Origin: Betaproteobacteria bacterium
GTDB lineage: Bacteria; Pseudomonadota; Gammaproteobacteria; Burkholderiales; Casimicrobiaceae
Assembly (NCBI GenBank): GCA_004293675.1
Contig: READ01000019.1
Location: forward strand, 119,189 to 183,188
DNA length: 64,000 nt
Direction: 5' to 3'
Part shown: piece after piece, positions 44,912 through 53,923 of the stretch
Layout of the letters: each line of letters begins with the position of its first letter
Numbering within the stretch: position 1 is the stretch's first letter
Translations under genes and position numbers: made by a program
The notes under the pieces: model-generated
Database searches by the model: none
What the model was told of the DNA's origin: nothing
The model's input: the letters and a program-made list of their open reading frames with translations, nothing else

Positions 44912-46639
44912 ATGTTGAATTTGGCTACTCCGTCCGCCTCAGTGTTGCTCTCTGGTCTTGGCCGTGCGTTGGTGCAGCAGGACATTCTGCGCCAAATCGA
45001 CGCCGAGCAAACGCAAAACCAAGCCAACGCGTCGTCGATGACATTTGTCGAGCAGCTCATTGCGTCGAAAAAAGTGACATCGGCCAAGCTCGCTGAATTT
45101 GCGTCGCAGACATTTGGCGTGCCACTCTTCGATCTCAATGCATTTGACCTCACCAGCATTAACGCCGAGTGGATTGACGTCAAGCTCATCACCGCGCGGC
45201 GCGCGCTGCCGCTGCATAAGCGCGGCAATCGGCTCTATGTCGCGGTGTCTGATCCGACCAATTTACAGGCGCTCGAAGAGTTTCGGTTCAAGACCAATTT
45301 GATCGCTGAGCCTGTCGTTGTCGAAGACGACAAGCTTGCCAAAGCCATTAGCAGTGTTTCGGATAGGAATGACCGGACGCTCTCAAACCTAGTCGGCAAC
45401 GACGACTTGGATCTGGACATGACTTCGGGCGAAATCGCGCCGGCAGAAGACGATGGGGGGGGCGAGGTCGACGATGCGCCAGTCGTCCGATACATCCAAA
45501 AAATTCTGCTCGATGCGATTAATTCGTCAGTGTCGGACATCCACTTTGAGCCTTACGAAAAGTACTTCCGCATTCGTTACCGACTCGACGGCGTGTTGGT
45601 CGAGGTCGCCCAGCCGCCACTGGTCATCAAAGACAAGGTGGCGTCGCGGATTAAGGTGATTTCGAAGCTAGACATTTCTGAAAAACGGATTCCTCAAGAC
45701 GGTCGCATGAAATTGCAGCTCACCAAAAATCGATCGATCGATTTTCGTGTGAGCACACTGCCCACGCTGTACGGCGAAAAAATCGTGATGCGTATTTTGG
45801 ATTCGTCCAACGCGATGGTGGGCATTGATGCGCTGGGTTACGAGCCCGACCAAAAAGCGCTGCTGCTCGACGCCATTTCTCGTCCGTACGGCATGATCTT
45901 GGTGACCGGTCCGACCGGCTCCGGTAAAACGATCTCGCTCTATACCTGCCTAGGATTGCTCAACAAGCCGGGAATCAATATCTCAACGGCCGAAGATCCC
46001 GCCGAGATCACCATGCCTGGCGTGAATCAGGTCAACGTCAACGACAAAGCCGGATTGAATTTTGCCGCGGCACTCAAATCGTTCTTGCGTCAAGATCCTG
46101 ACATCATCATGGTGGGTGAGATTCGCGATCTGGAAACAGCCGACATTTCGATCAAAGCCGCGCAAACGGGTCATTTGGTGCTCTCGACGCTGCACACCAA
46201 CGACGCACCGAAAACCTTGATGCGTTTGCTGAATATGGGGGTTGCACCGTTCAACATTGCCTCGAGCGTGTTGCTTATCACTGCGCAGCGCTTGGCGCGG
46301 CGTTTGTGCGTTCAGTGCAAGCAGCCCGCCGACATTCCGGTCGAGGCGCTGCTGCGTTCGGGTTACAGCGAATCCGATATCGACGGCACATGGACGCCGT
46401 ATCGCCCTGTCGGCTGCGACACTTGTAAAGGGACGGGCTATAAAGGCCGCGTGGGTCTCTACGAGGTCATGCCGATTTCTGAAGAAATGCAACGCATCAT
46501 CATGAGCGCAGGTAACTCCATGGAGATTGCGGCTCAGGCGCAGCGCGAAGGCATTCGCAACCTGCGACAATCCGGCCTTATCAAAGTCAAGCAAGGCGTC
46601 ACTTCGCTCGAAGAAGTTGAGGCAACAACCAATGCTTAG
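44912..46639 (+). CDS. pilB: Type IV pilus assembly ATPase PilB
   Basis: Powers pilus extension. 575 residues: an N-terminal MshEN-like domain, then the GspE/PilB ATPase with TGPTGSGKTISLYTCL (Walker A, near residue 335), the Asp box, DPDIIMVGEIRDLETADI (Walker B region), LSTLHTNDAPKTLMRL (His box) and a tetracysteine zinc site (CVQCKQPA; CDTCKGTGYKGR). First gene of pilBCD-coaE-zapD-yacG. Confidence 0.98.
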   Translation: MLNLATPSASVLLSGLGRALVQQDILRQIDAEQTQNQANASSMTFVEQLIASKKVTSAKLAEFASQTFGVPLFDLNAFDLTSINAEWIDVKLITARRALPLHKRGNRLYVAVSDPTNLQALEEFRFKTNLIAEPVVVEDDKLAKAISSVSDRNDRTLSNLVGNDDLDLDMTSGEIAPAEDDGGGEVDDAPVVRYIQKILLDAINSSVSDIHFEPYEKYFRIRYRLDGVLVEVAQPPLVIKDKVASRIKVISKLDISEKRIPQDGRMKLQLTKNRSIDFRVSTLPTLYGEKIVMRILDSSNAMVGIDALGYEPDQKALLLDAISRPYGMILVTGPTGSGKTISLYTCLGLLNKPGINISTAEDPAEITMPGVNQVNVNDKAGLNFAAALKSFLRQDPDIIMVGEIRDLETADISIKAAQTGHLVLSTLHTNDAPKTLMRLLNMGVAPFNIASSVLLITAQRLARRLCVQCKQPADIPVEALLRSGYSESDIDGTWTPYRPVGCDTCKGTGYKGRVGLYEVMPISEEMQRIIMSAGNSMEIAAQAQREGIRNLRQSGLIKVKQGVTSLEEVEATTNA

Positions 46640-46692
46640 TCACCTTACAGCGCTTGGCGTGGCCAATCGCTAGAACAGACAGGATCACCACC

Positions 46693-47931
46693 ATGGCAAC
46701 AGCTGCAAAACCAGCCCTTCGCCCTGCCGCCCGCGAGACCAAGGCCAGCATTTTTGCGTGGAACGGCATCGACCGAGCCGGAAAAAAAGTGCGCGGTGAA
46801 ATGCGTGCCGCCACCGAAGCCGTGGTCAGCAACTCGCTTCGCCGCCAAGGCATCAAGGTCGAAAAGATCAAGAAGCAGACCTTCCGGGGCGGCGGCACGA
46901 TCAAGGAAAAAGAGATCGCGCTGTTCACTCGCCAGCTCGCTACGATGACTCGAGCTGGCGTGCCGCTACTTCAGTCGTTCGACATTGCGGCGCGCTCCAC
47001 TGGCAACAATCGACTGTCGCGCCTGCTGCTCGAAATCAAAGGTGACATCGAAGCCGGTAACAGCTTGGCCGTGTCGTTCAAACGTCACCCCATGCAATTT
47101 GATGAGCTCTTTTGCAACCTGGTTGCTGCGGGTGAGCAGGCCGGTATTCTCGATGCGATTTTGGATCGATTGGCGACCTACAAAGAAAAAGTGATCGCGC
47201 TCAAGGGCAAGATCAAGGCCGCACTCTTTTACCCGGCCGCCGTGATCGTGATTGCGATCGTCGTCGTGGCGGTGATCATGTGGTTCGTGATTCCTGCGTT
47301 CAAGCAAGTGTTTTCGAGCTTTGGGGCGAGCCTGCCTTGGTTGACTGAGGTGATCGTCGCAATGTCGGATTGGTTTGTGCAGTTTTGGTGGGTGGTCGCG
47401 ATCGTTCCAGTGGTCGCGTTCTACATTTTTTGGTACCTGTGGAAGAAGAATCCTGTCATCGCACACACGATTGATCGACTGTCGTTGAAGCTCCCGGTGC
47501 TCGGCGAAGTGCTTGAAAAGGCTGCGGTAGCCCGTTGGACCAGAACATTGGCGACGATGTTTGCCGCGGGTGTTCCGCTCGTTGACTCGTTGAGCTCAGT
47601 GGGCGGTGCGGCGGGCAATCAAGTGTTTACAGAGGCCACCAAAAAAATCCAAACCAATGTCTCCACGGGCACAGCATTGACCGTAGCGATGGAGGACTCT
47701 GGCGTGTTCCCTAATATGGCATTACAGATGACGCGGATTGGCGAGGAAACTGGCGCTCTAGACAGCATGCTCTCGAAAGTCGCCGATTTCTACGAACGCG
47801 AAGTCGATGATGCGGTCAGCGCACTGTCTTCGTTGATTGAACCGATCATGATCGTGTTTCTCGGCCTCGTTATCGGGACCATCGTCGTAGCGATGTATTT
47901 GCCGATCTTCAAACTGGGTTCCGTTGTTTAG
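46693..47931 (+). CDS. pilC: Type IV pilus inner-membrane platform protein PilC
   Basis: The platform on which PilB assembles pilin. 412 residues with two GspF domains: first with FTRQLATMTRAGVPLLQSF (residues ~76-95), second with TRTLATMFAAGVPLVDSL (residues ~280-297), and three transmembrane segments including FYPAAVIVIAIVVVAVIM. The ATG giving MATAAKP follows AGGA by 9 bp; an upstream in-frame ATG adds 13 residues. It lies 53 bp after pilB. Confidence 0.97.
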   Translation: MATAAKPALRPAARETKASIFAWNGIDRAGKKVRGEMRAATEAVVSNSLRRQGIKVEKIKKQTFRGGGTIKEKEIALFTRQLATMTRAGVPLLQSFDIAARSTGNNRLSRLLLEIKGDIEAGNSLAVSFKRHPMQFDELFCNLVAAGEQAGILDAILDRLATYKEKVIALKGKIKAALFYPAAVIVIAIVVVAVIMWFVIPAFKQVFSSFGASLPWLTEVIVAMSDWFVQFWWVVAIVPVVAFYIFWYLWKKNPVIAHTIDRLSLKLPVLGEVLEKAAVARWTRTLATMFAAGVPLVDSLSSVGGAAGNQVFTEATKKIQTNVSTGTALTVAMEDSGVFPNMALQMTRIGEETGALDSMLSKVADFYEREVDDAVSALSSLIEPIMIVFLGLVIGTIVVAMYLPIFKLGSVV

Positions 47932-47955
47932 TTTCGGCCGAAAGAAAAGTGAATT

Positions 47956-48807
47956 GTGACAGCACTTGCGGCGCTTGATCCTTGGATGCTGATCGTCTGT
48001 GCGTTCGTTTTTGGCGCGCTCATCGGCAGCTTCCTCAACGTGGTGATCTATCGCTTGCCGCTGATGATGGAGCGCGCGTGGCAAGCGGAAATTGAAGCCA
48101 ACGCCCACGCCGACAATCCCGAATGGGAGCCCCCGCAACGGGACGCGTTTAATCTCCTGACGCCGCGTTCGCGCTGCTCACAGTGCGGACACACGATTAC
48201 TGCGCTCGAAAATATTCCGCTCGTTAGCTGGGTCGTGCTTCGCGGCCGTTGCAGTGCCTGCAAGACAAAAATCAGCGCGCGCTATCCGATCGTAGAGCTC
48301 ATCACAGGCGTCGGATTTGCGCTGTGCGCCTGGAAATTCGGCGCGAGCTACCAGGCGCTCGCGGCGATGGCATTGATTGCGGCACTGGTTGCGCTGACCG
48401 GCATTGATCTCGATACCCAGCTGCTACCCGATCAAATTACGTTGCCGCTGATGTGGCTTGGACTGCTCATCAACGTGGGCGGGCTGTTCGTATCGCTACA
48501 AGACGCGGTGATCGGTGCGGCAGCGGGCTATTTGATTTTGTGGAGCGTTTACTGGCTGTTTAAACTTTTGACCGGGCGTGAAGGCATGGGTTATGGCGAC
48601 TTTAAGCTGCTCGCCGCACTTGGGGCCTGGTTTGGCTGGCAATCGCTACCGATGCTCTTGCTCATTTCATCGGTCGCGGGCGCGATGATTGGGATCGCGC
48701 TCATCGCGTTTCAAGGCAAGGATCGGCGCACGGCGATTGCCTTTGGTCCGTATCTGGCAATTGCTGGCATCGCGATGCTATTCATCGGTCATTTGCTTCG
48801 GCTATGA
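47956..48807 (+). CDS. pilD: Prepilin peptidase/N-methyltransferase PilD
   Basis: Cleaves and methylates type IV prepilins. 283 residues, GTG start. The cytoplasmic loop has a tetracysteine zinc site (RCSQCG; RCSACK). Catalytic Asp pairs lie in TGIDLDTQLLPDQITLP and GMGYGDFKLLAALG (GxGD-type protease). About seven or eight membrane segments. Overlaps coaE by four bases. Confidence 0.97.
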   Translation: MTALAALDPWMLIVCAFVFGALIGSFLNVVIYRLPLMMERAWQAEIEANAHADNPEWEPPQRDAFNLLTPRSRCSQCGHTITALENIPLVSWVVLRGRCSACKTKISARYPIVELITGVGFALCAWKFGASYQALAAMALIAALVALTGIDLDTQLLPDQITLPLMWLGLLINVGGLFVSLQDAVIGAAAGYLILWSVYWLFKLLTGREGMGYGDFKLLAALGAWFGWQSLPMLLLISSVAGAMIGIALIAFQGKDRRTAIAFGPYLAIAGIAMLFIGHLLRL

Positions 48808-49493
48808 GCGAGCCTACGGCCGTGCTCGCCACGCCATTTTTGGTCGGATTGACAGGTGGTATCGGATCGGGGAAAACCAGCGCCGCTGATATTTTGGGCG
48901 CGCGTGGTGCGTTTGTCGTTGACGTCGACCAAATCTCCCGCGAGCTGACTGCCATGGGCGGAGACGCGGTCAGCGCCATTGCGCAAGCCTTTCCCAGCGT
49001 CGTCCACGACGGCATCATCGATCGCACGCTGCTACGACAAATTGTGTTTGCCGACACCACGAAGCGGCAGGCGCTCGAATCGATATTGCATCCGCTGATT
49101 GGCATCGAAACATCGAAGTTGATCGAATCCAACGAAGCACACGCGGCAAGCTATGTGCTCTTGGTCGTGCCGCTGTTATTTGAATCGGACCGCTACGCCG
49201 AGCGCATCGATTGCGCCGTGGTCATCGATGTTGATGAAATCGATCAGATTGCGCGGGTCACGGCATCGAGAAATATTGATGAATCGAGTGTTGCGAAAAT
49301 CATTTCAGCGCAACTGCCGCGTGAAGCTCGACTTCGACGTGCACAATTTGTCATCGACAATCGCGGCGATCGCAAAGCGCTGGAACGCCAGCTCGTTGAG
49401 CTTCATAGCGTGCTCTGCGCCAACGCACGGCAGTCTCGCGAATTGCGAGTCAGTGCGCAGCCAAAGTCGCAATCGACCGAGGCGATGTCATGA
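48804..49493 (+). CDS. coaE: Dephospho-CoA kinase CoaE
   Basis: Last step of coenzyme A synthesis. 229 residues: P-loop GLTGGIGSGKTSAADIL (near residue 13), FVVDVDQISREL, and a lid region with ARVTASRNIDESSVAKII, followed by the conserved FVIDNRGDR. Overlapping starts with pilD upstream and zapD downstream show one transcription unit. Confidence 0.97.
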   Translation: MSEPTAVLATPFLVGLTGGIGSGKTSAADILGARGAFVVDVDQISRELTAMGGDAVSAIAQAFPSVVHDGIIDRTLLRQIVFADTTKRQALESILHPLIGIETSKLIESNEAHAASYVLLVVPLLFESDRYAERIDCAVVIDVDEIDQIARVTASRNIDESSVAKIISAQLPREARLRRAQFVIDNRGDRKALERQLVELHSVLCANARQSRELRVSAQPKSQSTEAMS

Positions 49494-50350
49494 GCAACAA
49501 CGTGATCGATCTGCACAGTCCGCCCGCAGCGTCGGGGGCGTCGTCGTTTGACGGCACCAGCGCGGAGGGCACCTCAACCCTGCTCACCTTCGAAACGCCG
49601 TTGTCGGAGCGTTCGCGCACTTGGCTGCGACTCGAAGAGGTGTTTCTGCGCACACATACCTACGCAGCGCGGCGCGACGCCGTGGACCACCGTGCGGCGT
49701 TGGTGAGCTTGTTCGACATCGTCGACGCCGCGACCCGCACCGATTTAAAAACCGATTTGCTCGCAGAGCTTGAGCGCCAGCGCGCCGTATGGAGCGCACA
49801 GCTTGACAACCCCGATGTTGCAGTCGAAGCACTCCGGGAATTTCTATCCGACATGGATGCGGTGATCCACGATTTGCACGGACAAATTGGCAAGATTGGG
49901 CAGCACCTACGGGATAGCGAATGGCTGCAATCGGTACGGCAGCGATCGACGAGCCCGGGCGGTGCGTGTGGCTTTGAGTTACCCATGCTTCACAGCTGGC
50001 TTCAGCGCTCCGACTACGAGCGCAAAGCAGAGCTCAAAGCGTGGCTCGATCCGTTTTCACCGCTTGAAGAGGCGGTGCTCTTGGTGCTTCGCTTGCTTCG
50101 CGAATCAGCGCGCGGCACGGATGAGATCGCGCGCCAAGGGAATTTTCATCGCACGCTCGCCAGCCAACGACCGCCGCTGTTGGCACACATCAGCGTTGAT
50201 CCGCGCCACGGCGTGGTTCCCGAGGTCAGCGCCAATAAATACACCGTAAACGTTCGATTTCTCGAGCACCGCGATCAATTTCAAAGCGGCGCGCGCGCGG
50301 CGCTCACCACACGCGACGTACGCTTTCGTTTAAGTCTTTGCGCGCTTTAA
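49490..50350 (+). CDS. zapD: Cell division protein ZapD
   Basis: Crosslinks FtsZ filaments. 286 residues: the N-terminal alpha-helical domain includes LTFETPLSERSRTWLRLE (near residue 32) and the C-terminal beta domain ends VRFRLSLCAL; CGFELPMLHSWL is a family marker. The N-terminal ~30 residues are a low-complexity extension. Four-base overlap with coaE; yacG follows 12 bp later. Confidence 0.94.
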   Translation: MSNNVIDLHSPPAASGASSFDGTSAEGTSTLLTFETPLSERSRTWLRLEEVFLRTHTYAARRDAVDHRAALVSLFDIVDAATRTDLKTDLLAELERQRAVWSAQLDNPDVAVEALREFLSDMDAVIHDLHGQIGKIGQHLRDSEWLQSVRQRSTSPGGACGFELPMLHSWLQRSDYERKAELKAWLDPFSPLEEAVLLVLRLLRESARGTDEIARQGNFHRTLASQRPPLLAHISVDPRHGVVPEVSANKYTVNVRFLEHRDQFQSGARAALTTRDVRFRLSLCAL

Positions 50351-50362
50351 CCGCTGTAACGT

Positions 50363-50551
50363 ATGACCACTGTTGCCTGCCCTCGCTGTGAAAGCGCCGT
50401 CGAATGGAAGCCCGAAAACAAGTATCGGCCGTTCTGTTCAGAGCGCTGCAAACTGATGGATTTAGGCGCTTGGGCTAACGAGGAATATCGAATCCCCAAT
50501 GCGACGCCGCCCGATGACGACGCGCCGGATTCGCCCCGAGGCGTTGATTAA
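50363..50551 (+). CDS. yacG: DNA gyrase inhibitor YacG
   Basis: A 62-residue zinc protein that binds GyrB. The four zinc ligands are visible in [12 protein letters not shown] and [21 protein letters not shown]. It is the last gene of the pilBCD-coaE-zapD-yacG unit, the usual place. Confidence 0.96.
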   Translation: MTTVACPRCESAVEWKPENKYRPFCSERCKLMDLGAWANEEYRIPNATPPDDDAPDSPRGVD

Positions 50552-50588
50552 ATCCAAACGTCTAGCGAACCCAGCTTTATCGCTGAAC

Positions 50589-50688
50589 GCCCTATGAATT
50601 AGGGCATTCAGTGAATTTTTTACGGCAATAGAAAACCGTAATAAATGCTCTGTACCCCTTGTTTCATCGGGCGATTGCTCAATAAGCT
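50589..50688 (+). repeat. 100-bp double-hairpin element, copy G
   Basis: The left hairpin GCCCTATGAATTAGGGC is perfect and extends outward with CTGAAC..ATTCAG. The right hairpin CCCTTGTTTCATCGGGC starts 66 bp on; the end is CAATAAGCT. It begins 37 bp after yacG and ends 44 bp from the convergent redoxin gene's stop. Confidence 0.92.
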
Positions 50689-50732
50689 TGATCTCCAAGC
50701 GAGATCACGCAAACGCGTCTCGCGCCGATCTA

Positions 50733-51332
50733 TCAAGAGTACTTAATGCTGCACCCGTACGGCGTGGCGGTCGGCACGCTGACCGCTCTGCCAGCCATCG
50801 ACTCGTCCAACGCCGCGCGCACGAAGTTCTTCGCCCCCTTGATGTCGGCGGGGTTAGCGCTTCGTTTGTCGTCGATGCCGCCGGCGAACACGAGCGTGCC
50901 TTTCGGGTCGATCACGTACATATGCGGCGTGGTTTTGGCTTGATAGCTTTTGCCCACCGCGCCGCTTTCATCCATCAGCAAACCCGTGGGCGCGGCTTTC
51001 CATTCGCCAATCATTTTTGACGAGAGCACGCCGGGCGCCATGTAATCCGCATGCGATTTCGATGTGCTGTTGACCGACAACCACACTACGTTTTTCGCGG
51101 TTTTGTCCTTCTGCAGCGTTTGCATATTGCTCGAGCCGTAATGCTTCACAACGAACGGGCAATTGGGGTTCGTCCATTCAAGCACCACATGCTTGCCTTT
51201 GAAATCGGCGAGCTTGACCGTTTTTCCATTCACATCGGTCAACGTGAAATCGGGCGCTGGTTTGCCAACGTCGGCAGCATGTGCGGCGGCGAATGCAAGC
51301 GTTGCGGCGAGCAGCGTAAGGGTTCGTTTCAT
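50733..51332 (-). CDS. Exported redoxin (AhpC/TSA-type thioredoxin-like protein)
   Basis: A 199-residue protein with signal peptide (MKRTLTLLAATLAFAAAHA) and thioredoxin fold: GKPAPDFTLTDVNGKTVKL and the reactive Cys in WTNPNCPFVVKHYGSSNM near residue 65, followed by a single Cys near the C-terminus in PYGCSIKYS that may resolve the disulfide. This is a peroxiredoxin-like family without the CxxC motif. The start is the ATG of the signal peptide. It lies directly after dsbD on the same strand, suggesting it may receive electrons from DsbD. Confidence 0.87.
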   Translation of the reverse strand: MKRTLTLLAATLAFAAAHAADVGKPAPDFTLTDVNGKTVKLADFKGKHVVLEWTNPNCPFVVKHYGSSNMQTLQKDKTAKNVVWLSVNSTSKSHADYMAPGVLSSKMIGEWKAAPTGLLMDESGAVGKSYQAKTTPHMYVIDPKGTLVFAGGIDDKRSANPADIKGAKNFVRAALDESMAGRAVSVPTATPYGCSIKYS

Positions 51333-51360
51333 TGCAAATTTCCTTTCGTTGAAACACACA

Positions 51361-51435
51361 CTGTAGGAGCGGTCTACCGCGAAAAACGTCTCGAGATAGG
51401 CGCGTGAAGTCTTTCGCGGCAAGCCGCTCTTACAG
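51361..51435. repeat. GTAG-type REP doublet, copy 4
   Basis: CTGTAGGAGCGGTCTACCGC and the mirrored GCGGCAAGCCGCTCTTACAG. It fills the dsbD-redoxin gap. On the minus strand the right unit begins CTG-TAA and provides the dsbD stop codon. Confidence 0.9.
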
Positions 51436-53640
51436 TTTTGAGAGAGCCTCTTTGACGATGCCTGTCGTTAAGAGTTCGGGCAAAAGTTCTACGGGTTTTC
51501 CGGGGGCATGCAGCGCGTACACCGGCACGCCCGATCGATTCATGTCAGTGAGCGCTTTGGTAATACGCGGGTCGCGGTTAGTCCAATCGGCGCGCATCAA
51601 CACGACGTTTTTCTTGGCAAATGTGGTCACGATTTCGTCGCGCATCAGCACCAGTCGTTTGTTGGCCTGACAACTCACACACCACGCGGCAGTGAAGTCC
51701 ACGAACACTGGTTTGCCTTCGGCGTTTAGCTTCGCGATCTCGTCTGGGTTCCACGGCTTCCATTGCGTGCTGCTGTGGGGCGCTGCGCTTGACGATTGAG
51801 CCGCGTTAGCCTCAACCATGGCCGTCGTTGGCCACGCCAAAACGACGGCCATGAGCGCGGCGAGCGCACCCGCGACTCGCGCACGAACACGCAGCGATCC
51901 AAGCAACCAAGCACCAAAAGCGATACCAACTAACCCAATCATCGCAATCGCCGCGCCGTCAATGGTTGCCTGTTGCGCGATGACCCAAATCAGCCACACC
52001 ACCGTCAAAAACATCGGAAACGCGAGCGCTTGTTTAAACGTAATCATCCACGCGCCGGGGCGCGGCAAACGATCCAACCACTTCGGAAACCACGCTAGCA
52101 CCACATACGGCAACGCCATGCCGACACCCAGCGCAGCAAACACGACTAACGCGGCCATCGTGCTCTGCGTAAGCGCAAACCCGAGCGCCGCGCCCATAAA
52201 CGGCGCAGTGCAAGGACTGGCTGCGATCACTGCGAGCACGCCAGAGAAGAACGCGTCGATGCCAGGCTTTTTTGCTGTGAAATTCAACAGCGCCGACGGT
52301 GCAAAGGTTCCCACCTCAAACGCGCCCATCAAGTTCAAACCGATCAAGAAGAAAATGACCGCCAGCACCCACACCACGCCAGGATTTTGCAGCTGAAAGC
52401 CCCAGCCCACCGCGCTTCCTGCCCCCTTTAACGCGAGCAACGCCGCTGCGAGCGCAAGAAACGAGGCGATCACGCCAATGGCGTAGAACAGACCGTGTGC
52501 GCGCATCGCACCGCGTCGTTCGACCGCGTTCGCACTACCGCTGCCCTTCGCGCCAGCATGCTGCGCGAACGAAAGAACTTTGAGCGACAACACCGGAAAC
52601 ACGCAGGGCATCAAATTCAAAATCATGCCGCCCACGAATGCGAAAACGATGGCGGCCAACAGTGACATGGTCGCTGGGTTTGAATCCGCAGCCGCAGAGC
52701 GAATTGGCGTCGTGGCAGCGTCAGACACTTTCGCTTCTGCAGAAGCATCAGCCAACAGCCTCATCCCCTTATTATCATTGGGAGAAACGCCGTTTTGAAC
52801 GCTTATCGATAAATAACCAAATTTCGATGAACCCCTTATTTCATTGGGCGAAGCGAGCACAAGTTGGAATCGCTCAGGAACTTTTGCACCGTCCACCAAG
52901 CGCAGCAACGCCGAATAGCCCTTTTCGCTGCGAAAGGTCTTTTGAACCGCCGGTTCGGTGATTTGTTCGGCTTCGGGGAACACATCGAAGCGCGTCAGCG
53001 TCGGCGAGCCAGTGGCTGGGGCGAGGTCAATTTGTAGATCGCGGCCGTTGACAAACGCCTTGCCACTCCAGCCCTCGAGCGATTTCGGGAGCGCCGCGTC
53101 GGCCGCTGCAAAGCGCGCTTTCGCACCGCTTGTGTTCGCCGATGCAGCCACAGGCAGCATGATCGACACCTCGCCGTCTTCGGGAATGCAAACGTCTTTG
53201 CAGACCAACCACTCAGCTTTGCCCTTGATCGTGACCGATGCGCCTAGCGACGCTGCGGAGGCCACTTTCACGGTAGCGGGCAACAACACTTCACCTTCGT
53301 AACCGAAATTCACAATCGGCCCAGTGCGCAGACGCTGCGGCACGGGCCAATCAAATTCGCTCACCGAAACACCGGGCGGCAGATCCCAGGTCACCTTCGT
53401 TGGATAGCCCGAATCGCCAGGGTTTTTCCAATAGGTGTGCCAGTGCGGCGCGTGTTTGATCGACAAGCCAACGCGGGCGGATTGACCAGGAACGAGCGCT
53501 GTTTGCTCAGCTAGAAGCTCAACTTCGGCGTGCGGCGTTTTGATGGGCGCGGCGTGGGTCGTGAGCGAACCTAAGCCGAAAGCCGCCCCCAGCGCAATTG
53601 CGAAAGTCCATTGTCGTAGGCGGTGTTGCGAAGCGGGCAT
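51430..53640 (-). CDS. dsbD: Thiol:disulfide interchange protein DsbD/ScsB-like
   Basis: Carries electrons from cytoplasmic thioredoxin to the periplasm. 736 residues: signal peptide ending near THAA; periplasmic N-terminal domain with the Cys pair in WLVCKDVCIPEDGE; eight or so membrane helices with the conserved Cys in LNLMPCVFPVLSLKVL and AASPCTAPFMGAALG; C-terminal thioredoxin domain with AAWCVSCQANKR. Residues ~259-292 (SPNEIRG ... SPNDNKGM) are an in-frame insertion that matches the double-hairpin repeat. The stop codon lies in a REP unit. Confidence 0.95.
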   Translation of the reverse strand: MPASQHRLRQWTFAIALGAAFGLGSLTTHAAPIKTPHAEVELLAEQTALVPGQSARVGLSIKHAPHWHTYWKNPGDSGYPTKVTWDLPPGVSVSEFDWPVPQRLRTGPIVNFGYEGEVLLPATVKVASAASLGASVTIKGKAEWLVCKDVCIPEDGEVSIMLPVAASANTSGAKARFAAADAALPKSLEGWSGKAFVNGRDLQIDLAPATGSPTLTRFDVFPEAEQITEPAVQKTFRSEKGYSALLRLVDGAKVPERFQLVLASPNEIRGSSKFGYLSISVQNGVSPNDNKGMRLLADASAEAKVSDAATTPIRSAAADSNPATMSLLAAIVFAFVGGMILNLMPCVFPVLSLKVLSFAQHAGAKGSGSANAVERRGAMRAHGLFYAIGVIASFLALAAALLALKGAGSAVGWGFQLQNPGVVWVLAVIFFLIGLNLMGAFEVGTFAPSALLNFTAKKPGIDAFFSGVLAVIAASPCTAPFMGAALGFALTQSTMAALVVFAALGVGMALPYVVLAWFPKWLDRLPRPGAWMITFKQALAFPMFLTVVWLIWVIAQQATIDGAAIAMIGLVGIAFGAWLLGSLRVRARVAGALAALMAVVLAWPTTAMVEANAAQSSSAAPHSSTQWKPWNPDEIAKLNAEGKPVFVDFTAAWCVSCQANKRLVLMRDEIVTTFAKKNVVLMRADWTNRDPRITKALTDMNRSGVPVYALHAPGKPVELLPELLTTGIVKEALSKL
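52766..52865. repeat. Degenerate double-hairpin element inside dsbD (copy H)
   Basis: CCCTTATTATCATTGGG and CCCCTTATTTCATTGGGCG start 66 bp apart, the same spacing as the intergenic copies. The AATAAAGCT tail is not preserved, so orientation and right edge are uncertain. It is fully translated in dsbD without a stop. Confidence 0.65.
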
Positions 53641-53659
53641 GATGTTCGAGAGGAAAATT

Positions 53660-53783
53660 TCTTGACGCAGATTTACGCCGATTCAAGGCGGATTCAGAGC
53701 GGATCAACGCGGACTACCTTTTCAACCCATTGAAATCTGCAGCAATCCCAATGAAATCAGCGCGAATCTGCGTCAAAAAAACA
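53660..53783. repeat. GACGCAGATT inverted repeat, copy 3
   Basis: TCTTGACGCAGATTTACGCC and GCGCGAATCTGCGTCAAAAAA bound a ~120-bp inverted repeat with degenerate internal units, between the divergent dsbD and leuS genes. Any dsbD promoter must lie in or next to it. Confidence 0.9.
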
Positions 53784-53923
53784 TTCGTCGCATAGGCGTC
53801 AGTGATGGATTGACTCGCCCCGCTTAAGTTCCGCTTCCCGCTCACTGCCAAACCCTACAATTCAGGGGTTTATCAGCCATTTTAAGGCGCGGTTTGCGAT
53901 ACGAACCGCCACGTTTTCCCGCC

